Shown in pieces: positions 9,149-17,280 of a stretch of 64,000 bases of DNA. Every line of letters begins with the position of its first letter. Positions within the stretch are counted from its first letter, which is position 1. Source of the stretch: Bin18 sp965200355 (GTDB lineage Bacteria; Desulfobacterota; Binatia; Bin18). Made by a program: the position numbers and the translations under genes. The notes below the pieces were generated by a model that was not told the DNA's origin, ran no database searches, and saw only the letters and a list, made by a program, of their open reading frames with translations. Where the stretch lies: positions 2,356,001 to 2,420,000 of the forward strand of contig OZ241351.1 in the NCBI GenBank assembly GCA_965200355.1. Reading direction: 5' to 3'.

Positions 9149-10267
9149 ATGCAATTCGGTCTGCTGTATGAAATGGAGACGCCCCGTCCGTGGAACAAGC
9201 TGAGTGAGTACAACGTCTACCACGAAGCCCTGGCCCAGATAGAACGGGCCGACCAAGTTGGCTTTGACTACGTGTGGGAAGTTGAGCATCATTTTCTGGA
9301 GGAATACTCCCACAGCCCAGCCCCAGAAGTGTTCTACGGCGCGGTCTCTCAGCGCACCAAGAACATCCGTATCGCCCACGGGGTGCGCCTGCTGCCGCAC
9401 CGCTTCAACCATCCTATCAAGGTGGCAGAACAGGCCGCGGTGCTCGATATTCTCAGCAATGGACGGATGGACCTGGGCACGGGCCGGTCAACCACCGCCC
9501 AAGAGTTAGACGGCTTTGGGGTGGACTATGACCGGACACGTGAGGAAGTGCGTGAAGCCCTCGACGTGATCGTGAAAGCCTGGACCGAAGACATCCTGGA
9601 ATACCAGGGCAAGACGATTCAGGTTCCGCCCCGGCGGGTCGTACCCAAACCCATTCAAGAGCCGCACCCGCCGATGTGGATGGCCTGCGTTGCCCCGGAC
9701 AGCTACGAGATGGCCGCCGACCGTGGTCTGGGCGTGCTCAGCTTCAACTTTAACTGGGAGCAGGTCCAGAAGACTATGGACACCTACCGGGAGAAGTGCA
9801 AAGACCGCAACGACGTAGTGTCACAGGTGATTAACGAGCGGTTTGCCGGGGTGGCCATCTGTCATGTGGCCGAGAGCAAAGAGGAAGAGGTGATTGGACT
9901 CGACGGCGCGCGCTGGTTTCTGCACAACGTGGCCAAGCTGTTTGAGCCGCTGATGGTCAAGAACAATCTGTACTCGTATGAATATCTGCGGACTCTGTTC
10001 GACCTGGGCGCGGACGCCAACGACTTGAGCGACGCGCAGATCAAAGAGCACCCGATGGTGACGGTCGGCAACCCGGATGAGGTCAACCGTAAGCTCGAAA
10101 CCTTTGCCCACGCTGGTCTGGATCAGGTGATTTTCTTCAAGCAGGCCGGTCGGATTCCGCACAAGCACATCATGCGCTCGATTGATCGGATCGGGCAGCA
10201 TGTGATTCCGTATTTTAATCCGCACAACGCAAGGCCAACTGAGGAGACGTTGTTCTCGGCAAAATAA
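9149..10267 (+). CDS. LLM class flavin-dependent oxidoreductase (luciferase-like)
   Basis: 372 residues with a strong AAAAAGGAGGAGGG ribosome site. Luciferase-type features are WEVEHHFLEEYSHSPAPEVF near residue 50, IRIAHGVRLLPHRFNHP, and the block ILSNGRMDLGTGRSTT. These proteins insert oxygen into, or desaturate, organic substrates with FMNH2. It sits between two amidohydrolases with short gaps (52 and 26 bp), the usual partnership in degradation clusters of this type. The substrate is not deducible. Confidence 0.9.
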   Translation: MQFGLLYEMETPRPWNKLSEYNVYHEALAQIERADQVGFDYVWEVEHHFLEEYSHSPAPEVFYGAVSQRTKNIRIAHGVRLLPHRFNHPIKVAEQAAVLDILSNGRMDLGTGRSTTAQELDGFGVDYDRTREEVREALDVIVKAWTEDILEYQGKTIQVPPRRVVPKPIQEPHPPMWMACVAPDSYEMAADRGLGVLSFNFNWEQVQKTMDTYREKCKDRNDVVSQVINERFAGVAICHVAESKEEEVIGLDGARWFLHNVAKLFEPLMVKNNLYSYEYLRTLFDLGADANDLSDAQIKEHPMVTVGNPDEVNRKLETFAHAGLDQVIFFKQAGRIPHKHIMRSIDRIGQHVIPYFNPHNARPTEETLFSAK

Positions 10268-10293
10268 GGTCGCCAGACAAGGAGGAGCCATAG

Positions 10294-11397
10294 ATGCGCA
10301 AACCCATTATCTCTTCTGATTCGCATATCACCGAACCACCGGGCACCTATGTGGATCGTATCGACAAAAAGTATAAAGACACCGCCCCGCATATGGTCCA
10401 CGATGAGAAGAAAGGCGACCTGTTCGTTATCAGTGGCATCAAGCAGCCGGTCCCCATGGGGCTGGTGGCCGCGGCCGGCCAGAAGGCCGAAGACCTGGCC
10501 ATGTTCGGGGCCAAGTTTGAGGACCTGCACCGGGGGGGCTGGGACCCGGAAGCACGCCTGGCCGACCAGGACCGGGACGGCGTGGCTGCCGAAGTGATCT
10601 ATCCCACCGTCGGTATGTTGCTGTGTAATCATTCCGACTTTGACTACAAGAAAGCCTGTTTCGACGCCTATAACGAATGGATTGCGGAATACTGCTCCGC
10701 CCATCCAGATCGCCTGATCGGCCTGGGTCAGACCGCCATGCGCTCAGTTGATGAAGGCATTGCCGACCTGCGCAAGATCAAAGCGCTGGGTCTACGCGGG
10801 GTGATGATGCCGGGCAACCCCCAGGTGTCCGACTACGACGATCCGCTGTATGACACGTTCTGGCAGGCGGCCATTGATTTGCAGATGCCGCTGAGTTTTC
10901 ACATCCTCACCAGCCGGAGCGATGTGGTCGGCTCATCTCCGCGCGGGCCCAAGCTGAACGGCTTTCTGTCCATTATCCGGGGCAATCAGGATTTGATGGG
11001 GACGTTTATTCTGGGCGGGGTGTTTGAACGCAACCCCAAACTGAAAATCGTATGCGTCGAAGCTGACGCCGGCTGGGTGCCACACTATATGTACCGTATG
11101 GATCATGCCTACGACCGGCACCGCTACTGGCTGAAACCCGGCCAGGAACTGTCAAAGATGCCGAGCGAGTATTTCAGCGAGCATATCTACACGACCTTTC
11201 AGGACGACTGGGTGGCGTTTCGCATGAAAGATATGTGCAACCCGCGGCGTCTGATGTGGGCCAACGACTTCCCGCACAGCGACTCGACCTGGCCGTGGTC
11301 ACAGGAATTGCTCGAAAAGCATACCTCCCATCTCACCGAAGAAGAGCAGAACTGGATTCTCCACGACAACGTAGCCGAGCTGTACAACCTGGACTAA
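10294..11397 (+). CDS. Amidohydrolase family protein (second copy, ACMSD-like)
   Basis: 367 residues after a GGAGGAG site. The N-terminal SSDSHITEP metal motif, a central PLSFHILTS His, and a C-terminal MWANDFPHSDSTWP Asp identify an amidohydrolase-2 TIM barrel. It is clearly related to, but divergent from, the protein at 7.9 kb, so the operon carries two hydrolase/decarboxylase steps around one flavin monooxygenase. It is the last gene of the operon; a terminator follows at once. Confidence 0.88.
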   Translation: MRKPIISSDSHITEPPGTYVDRIDKKYKDTAPHMVHDEKKGDLFVISGIKQPVPMGLVAAAGQKAEDLAMFGAKFEDLHRGGWDPEARLADQDRDGVAAEVIYPTVGMLLCNHSDFDYKKACFDAYNEWIAEYCSAHPDRLIGLGQTAMRSVDEGIADLRKIKALGLRGVMMPGNPQVSDYDDPLYDTFWQAAIDLQMPLSFHILTSRSDVVGSSPRGPKLNGFLSIIRGNQDLMGTFILGGVFERNPKLKIVCVEADAGWVPHYMYRMDHAYDRHRYWLKPGQELSKMPSEYFSEHIYTTFQDDWVAFRMKDMCNPRRLMWANDFPHSDSTWPWSQELLEKHTSHLTEEEQNWILHDNVAELYNLD

Positions 11398-11420
11398 CAG
11401 GCCGGCCGGCCGACAAACCG

Positions 11421-11447
11421 GGGCGTCCAAAACGGACGCCCTTTTTT
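11421..11447 (+). terminator. Intrinsic terminator of the selenoprotein/amidohydrolase operon
   Basis: Stem GGGCGTCC (11421-11428) pairs perfectly with GGACGCCC (11434-11441) around a five-base loop, followed by six T. It lies 24 bp after the second amidohydrolase stop. Confidence 0.9.
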
Positions 11448-11488
11448 ATGTCGCCTTCCGGGGTCGGGTCGTGGAGAGGAAGCCGCTC

Positions 11489-11752
11489 CTAGGCGTCAAG
11501 CTTCTCGGCCAGCCAGACTTTGATGAGCGACTGATACGGAACGTCCCGCTTGTTGGCCGCGATTTTGATCCTTTCCAGCAGATCGACGGGTAACCTGAGG
11601 GAAATCGCTTTGGTAGACGGCTTCAGGTTGGGGAACCGGACACGTTCGGCCTGACTCCAGTCCACATAATCGGTCGAATCGTGGCTTTCCCAAAAGGTTT
11701 GCTCTTCCGCCTCACTCTTGAAGGGAGGAATGGATTTACGTTTCCTGCTCAT
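11489..11752 (-). CDS. brnA: BrnA-like / CopG-type antitoxin
   Basis: 87 residues. The C-terminal half (STKAISLRLPVDLLERIK then PYQSLIKVWLAEKL) is a ribbon-helix-helix DNA-binding domain of the kind seen in BrnA antitoxins, and the N-terminal SEAEEQTFWESHDSTDYVDW is typical of this subgroup. Such antitoxins bind their RNase toxin BrnT and repress the operon. No complete brnT lies upstream; only a BrnT-like tail overlaps the start. It may therefore be an orphan antitoxin with only regulatory or neutral function. Confidence 0.75.
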   Translation of the reverse strand: MSRKRKSIPPFKSEAEEQTFWESHDSTDYVDWSQAERVRFPNLKPSTKAISLRLPVDLLERIKIAANKRDVPYQSLIKVWLAEKLDA

Positions 11753-11789
11753 AACGGGTTCGCTCCTTGCGGCTCATCATATACCGAAC
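11736..11789 (-). pseudogene. Possible remnant of a BrnT toxin C-terminus
   Basis: Read on the minus strand just before and overlapping brnA, the frame ends in VRYMMSRKERTRYEQET, which recalls the BrnT tail (consensus of the type RIISARKATRRERxxYE). Its stop overlaps the brnA start by 17 bp, as in real brnT-brnA operons. The sequence further upstream does not resemble the BrnT body. If correct, the toxin has been lost by deletion. The evidence is only about 17 residues, so the call is tentative. Confidence 0.35.
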
Positions 11790-11876
11790 AAAGCAAGAGA
11801 GCCTATAATCACCGTCGCCGAAAAGATGTGATACGGTCCAATCTCGGCGCGCATGAACAAGTAAAGAGACACCGGC

Positions 11877-12435
11877 ATGGAGAACACAAAGGACACGAAG
11901 AATAGACACGAGTCTGAGGGCATCATCGACCTCAGACAGGAGTTGATTGACCTGTATGCCAGCGAACAAATGTTGGCCTTCTTTGAGTTCACGCTTGCGC
12001 ATCCCGGAAACGAAGCGCTCTCCGGCCTGTGCCGCATTGCCCAGCCCAAGCCCCACCGCTCGACGCTGCGCTATCTCTCCCTCATTTTTCTGGTTGACAC
12101 CCCTGACTTTAACCCGGCTCGTCGCCCAGCAAGCCTTGGCTCGGCTTGAGGGCAGCACCCTGAAGACGGCAGTGCCGGGTCTGACGGACAGCGCCCCCCT
12201 CTCAAGCCTGAATTCCAGCACCGAGAACTACATCGCCCAGACAGACCTGCTGCTAGAGCGTGCGGTGAATAAGACCTTCATCACGACCCAACTCATTCCT
12301 GCCCTCGCCCGCCTCGCCCGCCTCGACCTGACCCACGTCGAGTGGTGGGAGGAGAGCCGCAGCCAGGCTGCCCCGCCGGCCTCCCTGCTGGCCACGGTCC
12401 GGGAGTGGTTTCGGCGAGGGACTGAACGTGGCTAG
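11877..12435 (+). pseudogene. Hypothetical protein, frame broken near 12085
   Basis: The first frame (from ATG 11877) reads as plausible protein (IIDLRQELIDLYASEQMLAF, then GLCRIAQPKPHRSTLRYLSL). From about 12090 the plausible reading moves to another frame (LTRLVAQQALARLEGSTLK, later AQTDLLLERAVNKTFITTQL) and runs to 12435. Removing one T from the TTTTT run at 12085-12089 joins the two into about 185 residues. No family is recognised. It lies at the left edge of the defence island. The start is uncertain because the first codons fall in a low-complexity motif (MENTKDTKN). Confidence 0.35.
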
Positions 12436-12487
12436 TGAAGAAGCCCTGAAGGAACAATTTCAAGCTGTGACCTGACTGAACCGAACA

Positions 12488-13000
12488 ATGAAGCAACTGT
12501 TCTCCGGCCTGTGGGAGAAAATCCGCACGGACCCCCTATTGTCTCTTCTTGTTGTTGTGTTTGGTCTGTTGTTGGTCCTTGCCCTGGCGGTCATGCTTTC
12601 GGAGTCAATCGAAGTGGGCATCTCTCAACTTTTCGGGGTCAAGGACGAAGAAGGGGTCTCTAAGAAATACAAGGTGCTGAAATCTCTCGTCATCGTCATG
12701 GGCGGTATTATTCTCGTCATTCAGGCTCGGATTGCTAACAAACGCGCCAAGGCGATGGAAAACGCGGCGGAGGAACAAGCCAAAGCCAACCAGAACACTG
12801 AGCGGGGACAACGGCAGGAGCGCCTGAAAAATGCCATTGAGCACCTGGGGCATTCCTCGGAGTCCGTGCGTATTGGTGGTACCCACGAACTTCGTCTGCT
12901 TATACTGGCGGCTGAAGAGCCAGAGTTCCGCCAGACTGTCCGAGATATTCTCACTGCCCATATCCGCCGGACGACGAGTGAGGAAGGGGAACAGAAATGA
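12488..13000 (+). CDS. Membrane-anchored N-terminal part of a pentapeptide-repeat protein
   Basis: 170 residues. Two membrane segments are visible (about residues 17-38, LLSLLVVVFGLLLVLALAVM, and about 59-76, SLVIVMGGIILVIQARI), followed by a charged coiled coil and the block RLKNAIEHLGHSSESVRIGG, then ILTAHIRRTTSE. In proteins I know, this block is continuous with a SEEIQSLL...FVQ(E/D)HE linker and pentapeptide repeats in one polypeptide. Here the linker and repeats are in the next frame, with a 4-bp ATGA overlap. One added A in the AAA run before the stop would fuse the two. Either a natural split with coupled translation or a frame error explains this. Confidence 0.7.
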   Translation: MKQLFSGLWEKIRTDPLLSLLVVVFGLLLVLALAVMLSESIEVGISQLFGVKDEEGVSKKYKVLKSLVIVMGGIILVIQARIANKRAKAMENAAEEQAKANQNTERGQRQERLKNAIEHLGHSSESVRIGGTHELRLLILAAEEPEFRQTVRDILTAHIRRTTSEEGEQK

Positions 13001-13800
13001 GAAGGTCAAGGCCCTCAGAAGAAATCCAGAGCTTGTTAGATATGTTGTTCGTGCAAGACCACGAGATTTTTAAGGGCCTTCTTCCTGCCAATCTTCAGAG
13101 AAGCCGGCTGAACGGGGCCGACCTCCGAGGAGCACATTTGGAAAAGGCCATTCTGACTAAGACGCACTTGCAAGGGGCCAACCTGAGCGGGACCCACTTG
13201 GAAGGGACCCATTTGAACGGAGCGCAGATGCAGGGGGCTGAGCTTTTCGGGGCGCAGTTGCAGGGGGCCAACCTGAGCGGCGCGCAGTTGCAGGGGGCTG
13301 AGCTTTTTGGGGCGCAGTTGCAGGGGGCTGAGCTTTTTGGGGCGCAGTTGCAGGGGGCTGAGCTTTTTGGGGCGCAGTTGCAGGGGGCTGAGCTTTTCGG
13401 GGCGCAGTTGCAGGGGGCGGACCTGGGCGATGCGCAGTTACAGGGGGTCACGAGTGAGTCGCCTATTAGTCCGCTGCCATTGGGGTTTACAGGGCCACTT
13501 TTCCTCGCTCCATTTGCGATACGGATGGAAGACTTAGTTGGCAAGGCGAGTAACCTATCTGGGGCGATATTCGCAGAAGGATTGAAACGCGAAGACCTGG
13601 ACTCCCTTGTCGAAGGCTTATCCGATGAAAAAGCAAAAGAATTACGAGAGGAATTGACGCTACACGTCGGCAAGCCGGTAAGCAATGAACTGCTAGAAGA
13701 CAGCGGTGCCATTACCGGGGCCTACACCGCCGAAGAAGCCAAACAGTGGATAGCCGCATACAAAGAAGCCACGGCAGAAGCCGGAGGGAGTGCGTCTTAG
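12997..13800 (+). CDS. Pentapeptide-repeat protein
   Basis: 267 residues. After the linker PSEEIQSLLDMLFVQDHEIF come A(D/N/E)LxG-type pentapeptide repeats from about residue 38 to 150, which should form a right-handed quadrilateral beta-helix. The central repeats are nearly identical at DNA level. The C-terminal 100 residues are non-repetitive and helical (EGLKREDLDSLVEGLSDEKA). Together with the preceding membrane protein it probably forms one membrane-anchored repeat protein of unknown role. It is followed by palindromic repeats and the type III restriction-modification genes. Confidence 0.8.
   Translation: MRRSRPSEEIQSLLDMLFVQDHEIFKGLLPANLQRSRLNGADLRGAHLEKAILTKTHLQGANLSGTHLEGTHLNGAQMQGAELFGAQLQGANLSGAQLQGAELFGAQLQGAELFGAQLQGAELFGAQLQGAELFGAQLQGADLGDAQLQGVTSESPISPLPLGFTGPLFLAPFAIRMEDLVGKASNLSGAIFAEGLKREDLDSLVEGLSDEKAKELREELTLHVGKPVSNELLEDSGAITGAYTAEEAKQWIAAYKEATAEAGGSAS
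13231..13440 (+). repeat. Seven 30-bp tandem repeats inside the pentapeptide gene
   Basis: Seven units of exactly 30 bp start at 13231, 13261, 13291, 13321, 13351, 13381 and 13411. Those at 13291, 13321 and 13351 are identical; 13231 and 13381 differ from them by one base; the second and last vary more. Each encodes two pentapeptides (AELFG AQLQG). The near-identity, including synonymous positions, points to recent slippage or unequal exchange. Confidence 0.95.
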
Positions 13801-13911
13801 CCCCCCTGATAAGGGGGGTTGGGGGGTTGTGGTTTGAAGGGAAACCCCCTCTATCCCCCTTATCAGGGGGAAGTTGAGGCGGACGCCCTTATCAGGGGGA
13901 AGTGGAGGCGG
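13801..13911. repeat. Palindromic repeat cluster between pentapeptide gene and mod
   Basis: The hairpin CCCCCTGATAAGGGGG (13802-13817) recurs inverted as CCCCCTTATCAGGGGG (13855-13870). A 26-bp unit beginning CCCTTATCAGGGGGAAGT occurs twice (13857-13882 and 13886-13911), differing at one base. The cluster resembles a REP/MITE-like dispersed element. It could also stop transcription from the pentapeptide gene. Confidence 0.8.
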
Positions 13912-13947
13912 CCCCCTTGGCAGAGGGGAGTTGAGAGAGGCTAACCC

Positions 13948-15463
13948 ATGCCGACCCTGCACTGGTTGACCCGAGACGAAGACCTGCGCGCCGCCGCCCG
14001 CGTGCCGTATCGGCTGTTGGAAGAAGCGCCCGACTTATCAGCGGGGGAGTCGGACGTGGGCAATATGCTCATTCAGGGCGACAACCTGGAAGTGCTCACG
14101 GCGGTGCTGCCGTTCTATGCCGGGCGGGTGAAGTGCATTTATATCGACCCGCCGTATAACACCCGCTCAGCCTTTGAGCATTACGACGACAGTCTCGAAC
14201 ACACGCAATGGCTGGCTATGATGTGGCCGCGCCTCGAACTCCTGCGTGATTTGCTGGCCGAAGATGGTTCTATCTGGGTATCGATTGACGATACTGAGGC
14301 GCATTATCTGAAGGTCGTTATGGGTGAGGTGTTTGGACGGAAAAACTTTGTGGCAAATGTGGTGTGGCAGAAAAGAACTTCGCCAGACTTTCGTGCCGTG
14401 CTTGGAGACGGACACGAAAACCTTCTTGTTGGTTCAAGAAACGCGCCTTTGTTCCAAGAACGAGCGAATTTACTTCCGCTCAGCAATCGTCAGAAGGAAG
14501 AATATAAGAACCCGGATAACGATCCTCGCGGTCCGTGGGTTTCACGAGATTTCAGCGCTCAAGGCTACCGACCGAATCAGATGTACAAAATAGTCACGCC
14601 AGGCGGTGCTGAGTACCACCCGCCGGAAGGGTCGTGTTGGAAGAATGTGGAAAGCGTTTTCTTATTTGGGAAGGATGGAAAGGGTGTTCCTCGTAGAAAG
14701 AATTACCTATCAGAAGTAAGAGGACGGCAATCATGGACGTGGTGGCCAAACGAAGATGTTGGCCATACTCAGGAGGCAAAACGAGAAAGCATTGAACTCT
14801 TCGGAAAATCCCAAGCCTTCAACACTCCCAAACCCGAACGCCTCATCCAACGCATTCTTCACATTGCCACCGCCCCCGGCGACCTCGTGCTTGACGCCTT
14901 TCTCGGCTCCGGCACCACCGCGGCGGTCGCCCACAAGCTGGGCCGGCGCTACATCGGCATTGAGATGGGCGAACACGCCGTCACGCATTGCGCGCCCCGC
15001 CTGCGCAAGGTGATTGACGGGGAGCAGGACGGCATCTCGAAAAGCGTGGATTGGCAGGGCGGGGGCGGGTTTCGTTTCTATCGGCTTGGGCCGCCGGTGT
15101 TTGAGGCGACGGGGCAGATTCGGGCGGACATTCGCTTTCCGGTGCTGGCGGCCCATGTGTGGTTCAGCGAGACGGGGCGTCCGTGGACCGGGCGCGGGGG
15201 TTCACCCTTGCGGGGTCTGCACGCCGGCCACGCTTACGCGCTCCTATACAACGGCATTCTGGGCGACAAGCGCCCACAGGGCGGCAACGTGTTGACGCGG
15301 GCCACGCTGGCGGTGATTCAGGAGGCGATTTGCCCGCACGTCGCCCCATTTCAAGGGGCCGCTGACGGTCTATGGCGAACAGTCGCGCTTGGCGTCTGGG
15401 ACTTTGGAGCGGCTGGGCGTCACGTTTAAGCAGCTACCGTATGAGGTGCAGGCGCGGGTGTGA
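13948..15463 (+). CDS. mod: Type III restriction-modification DNA methyltransferase (Mod), with a 3' frame break
   Basis: An adenine-N6 methyltransferase of the beta order: catalytic DPPYNT at residues 67-72 and the AdoMet motif FLGSGTTAAVAH at about 318. The region between (about 140-290) is the target-recognition domain and looks more AT-rich than the flanks. The uninterrupted frame ends at 15429 with an odd tail. Reading with one G fewer in GGGG (15355-15358) gives the family-typical end (LTVYGEQSRLASGTLERLGV, then FKQLPYEVQARV) and a stop at 15461-15463. It pairs with the Res gene at 17.3 kb, with two unrelated genes between. Either a sequencing error or a real inactivating or phase-variable change could explain the break. 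Confidence 0.87.
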
Positions 15464-15487
15464 TTGGGTGACGAGTGTCAGGGCAAT

Positions 15488-16375
15488 ATGACTTGGTTGC
15501 TCTTTATTGACGAGAGCGGACACGATCACAAAAACATGCCGTATGAGGTTCGGGGCGGGTTTGCTATGCACGTTCGTTCGCTCTGGTCCTTCGTGCAGAA
15601 CATGCGGCAGCTGGAGGCTGATTGTTTTGGCTGTCAGCTGCACGAATACAAAAAAGAGATCAAGGGTTCGACCTTGCTTGACCGAAAGCGCTACAAATTT
15701 GCTGGACAGAGCGGACCGCTGAGCGATGAGGAGAGGCGCAATTTCTGCCGGTCCTTCTTGGCCAAGGGCCGCACGCAAGGTGGACCACGCGCGTATGAAT
15801 TTACGGCGTATGGGCAAGCCTGCCTCCAGATGGCGCAAGGGACAATGGACCTCCTGCGACAACATAAAGCCGTATTGCTGGCTTCCGCTATACCGCGAGA
15901 TGTCGCCAAGCCGCCGGGCTACCGGGTCGATAATTATCTGAGAAAGGATATTGTTTTCCTGCTTGAGAGATTTTTTTACCTCCTGGATGAAAAGTGCGAA
16001 CATGGCGTAATCGTCATGGGCGAAACCGAGAAACGCCAAGATCGAAGATTGGTCACGAGACTGGAAAGATACTTCACGAAAACCAGTGAAGGTCAGCAGA
16101 GAACGAAATGGATCGTACCGACTCCGTTTTTTGTCTCATCCGATATGACATACGCTATCCAAGCCGCAGATGTGTGTATCTATTGCATAAACTGGGGATT
16201 TCGCCTTCCCCAGCGTCAGATGAGTGCCGAGCGCCGCGACGAAATCGCTGATATGTTCGGGAGCACCCTCGCGAGTCTGCAATTTCGCGGGCAGAGGGAG
16301 AGAGATGGTCGTATCTTCGAGACTTACGGAATCGTCTATGTCTCCGATCCATATGAAGCCAGACCGGTCTCATAA
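15488..16375 (+). CDS. DUF3800 domain-containing protein
   Basis: 295 residues from the ATG at 15488; the N-terminus MTWLLFIDESG carries the FIDESG signature of DUF3800, a proposed RNase H-like fold with acidic catalytic residues. A late Asp region (YAIQAADVCIYCINWG) matches the conserved IQxADxxxY motif of the family. Such genes are common in defence islands, though the function is not established. It starts 24 bp after the restored mod stop and lies inside the type III restriction-modification locus, so it is probably co-transcribed with mod. Confidence 0.82.
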   Translation: MTWLLFIDESGHDHKNMPYEVRGGFAMHVRSLWSFVQNMRQLEADCFGCQLHEYKKEIKGSTLLDRKRYKFAGQSGPLSDEERRNFCRSFLAKGRTQGGPRAYEFTAYGQACLQMAQGTMDLLRQHKAVLLASAIPRDVAKPPGYRVDNYLRKDIVFLLERFFYLLDEKCEHGVIVMGETEKRQDRRLVTRLERYFTKTSEGQQRTKWIVPTPFFVSSDMTYAIQAADVCIYCINWGFRLPQRQMSAERRDEIADMFGSTLASLQFRGQRERDGRIFETYGIVYVSDPYEARPVS

Positions 16376-16751
16376 AAAAAGAGGCAACGCTCCGTCCGCC
16401 ATTCCTGCACTTCAGGTGCATGACCGCTTACGAAGCCGAGCCTCCACGCCTGAATGTAAGCCTTTGTTGCCAGACCGTCAACGTCTTTATCCCCCTCACC
16501 CTAGCCCTCTCCCTCCAGGGGAGAGGGGATAAGAGTGGCTGAACAGAATTCGGAGATGGTATGAGTGGCCGCACCGGCGGGGGCTTAGGACCGACGCTTC
16601 CGCCCGTTCGTTCTGAGCGTAGTGAGGGCTTCCGCCCGTTCTCCCTGAGCCTGTCCTAAGCTGAGCCCAAGGGCGTAGTGAGGGCTTCCGCCCGTTCGTC
16701 CTGAGCGTAGCGGAGCGAAGTCGAAGGATGAACGGGCGGGGGACGCTTGCC
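16376..16751. repeat. Intergenic repeat region left of the GIY-YIG gene
   Basis: 376 bp with no credible gene. At 16491-16528 is a CCCTCACCCTAGCCCTCTCC motif followed by a GGGGAGAGGGG arm, a dispersed element common in many genomes. From 16595 to 16741 are three copies of a unit starting CTTCCGCCCGTT (16597, 16629, 16685). The last contains CCGTTCGTCCTGAGCGTAG (16692-16710), whose exact reverse complement lies at 17071-17089 on the other side of the nuclease gene. Confidence 0.8.
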
Positions 16752-17048
16752 ATGAGCTTCTGGGTCTATATTTTACGCTGCGGAGACGGGTCCTACTACA
16801 CCGGTCATACAGACAACCTTGAACGCCGTCTTCACCAGCATCAGGCGGGGATTTTCGACGGATACACCGCCTCTCGGAAACCTTTGGCGCTGGTCTACTC
16901 CTGTCCATTTCCGTCAAGAGAAGAGGCACTGCGAGCGGAGCGACAGATTAAAGGGTGGAGTCGGAAGAAGAAGGAGGCCATGCTGCGTGGGGACTGGAGT
17001 GCGGTCAATCGGCTGTCTCGTGGGAAGCATAAGCATCAGCGGGGGTAA
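16752..17048 (+). CDS. GIY-YIG nuclease family protein
   Basis: 98 residues from the ATG opening MSFWVYILRCGDGSYYTGHT. The GIY-YIG core is visible: VYIL, then YYTG, the Arg in NLERRLHQH, and the metal-binding Glu in ALRAERQIKGW. It belongs to the small single-domain (UPF0213/YhbQ-like) group. It lies between inverted copies of a dispersed repeat and interrupts the mod-res pair. The repeats and nuclease together look like a small cassette. Confidence 0.88.
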   Translation: MSFWVYILRCGDGSYYTGHTDNLERRLHQHQAGIFDGYTASRKPLALVYSCPFPSREEALRAERQIKGWSRKKKEAMLRGDWSAVNRLSRGKHKHQRG

Positions 17049-17054
17049 TGGTCT

Positions 17055-17245
17055 TTCGACTTCGCTGGCGCTACGCTCAGGACGAACGGGGGGGAAGCTG
17101 GCGCTACGCTCAGGACGAGCGGTATATGCTCTTCGGCTCAGATCAGGACAGGCTCAGGATGAACGGGCGGAAGCTGGTGCTACGCCCTTCGGTTCAGGAC
17201 AGGCTCAGGATGAACGGAGAGAGCCGTGCCCCGGAGGGGCGAAGT
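17055..17245. repeat. Intergenic repeat array right of the GIY-YIG gene, inverted relative to the left array
   Basis: Four units of the same family, in opposite orientation: CTACGCTCAGGACGAACGG at 17071, CTACGCTCAGGACGAGCGG at 17104, and two GGCTCAGGATGAACGG units near 17151 and 17203. The segment 17055-17090 is a near-perfect inverted copy of 16691-16725, about 35 bp. Two smaller pieces (CGAAGTCGAAG) recur at 17230. Confidence 0.85.
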
Positions 17246-17280
17246 CGAAGCACGCCGGGGGCTGTGGAAGAAGATGAGTC

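Noticed and set aside
11736..12221. 161-residue minus-strand frame upstream of brnA
   Set aside because: Only its last 17 residues look BrnT-like; the rest is antisense of the hypothetical plus-strand gene.
13231..13440. CRISPR-like repeat spacing
   Set aside because: Units are contiguous 30-bp coding repeats without unique spacers.
13095..13712. Long minus-strand frame rich in CNCAPKSSAP repeats
   Set aside because: It is the antisense of the tandem repeats in the pentapeptide gene and mirrors their codons.
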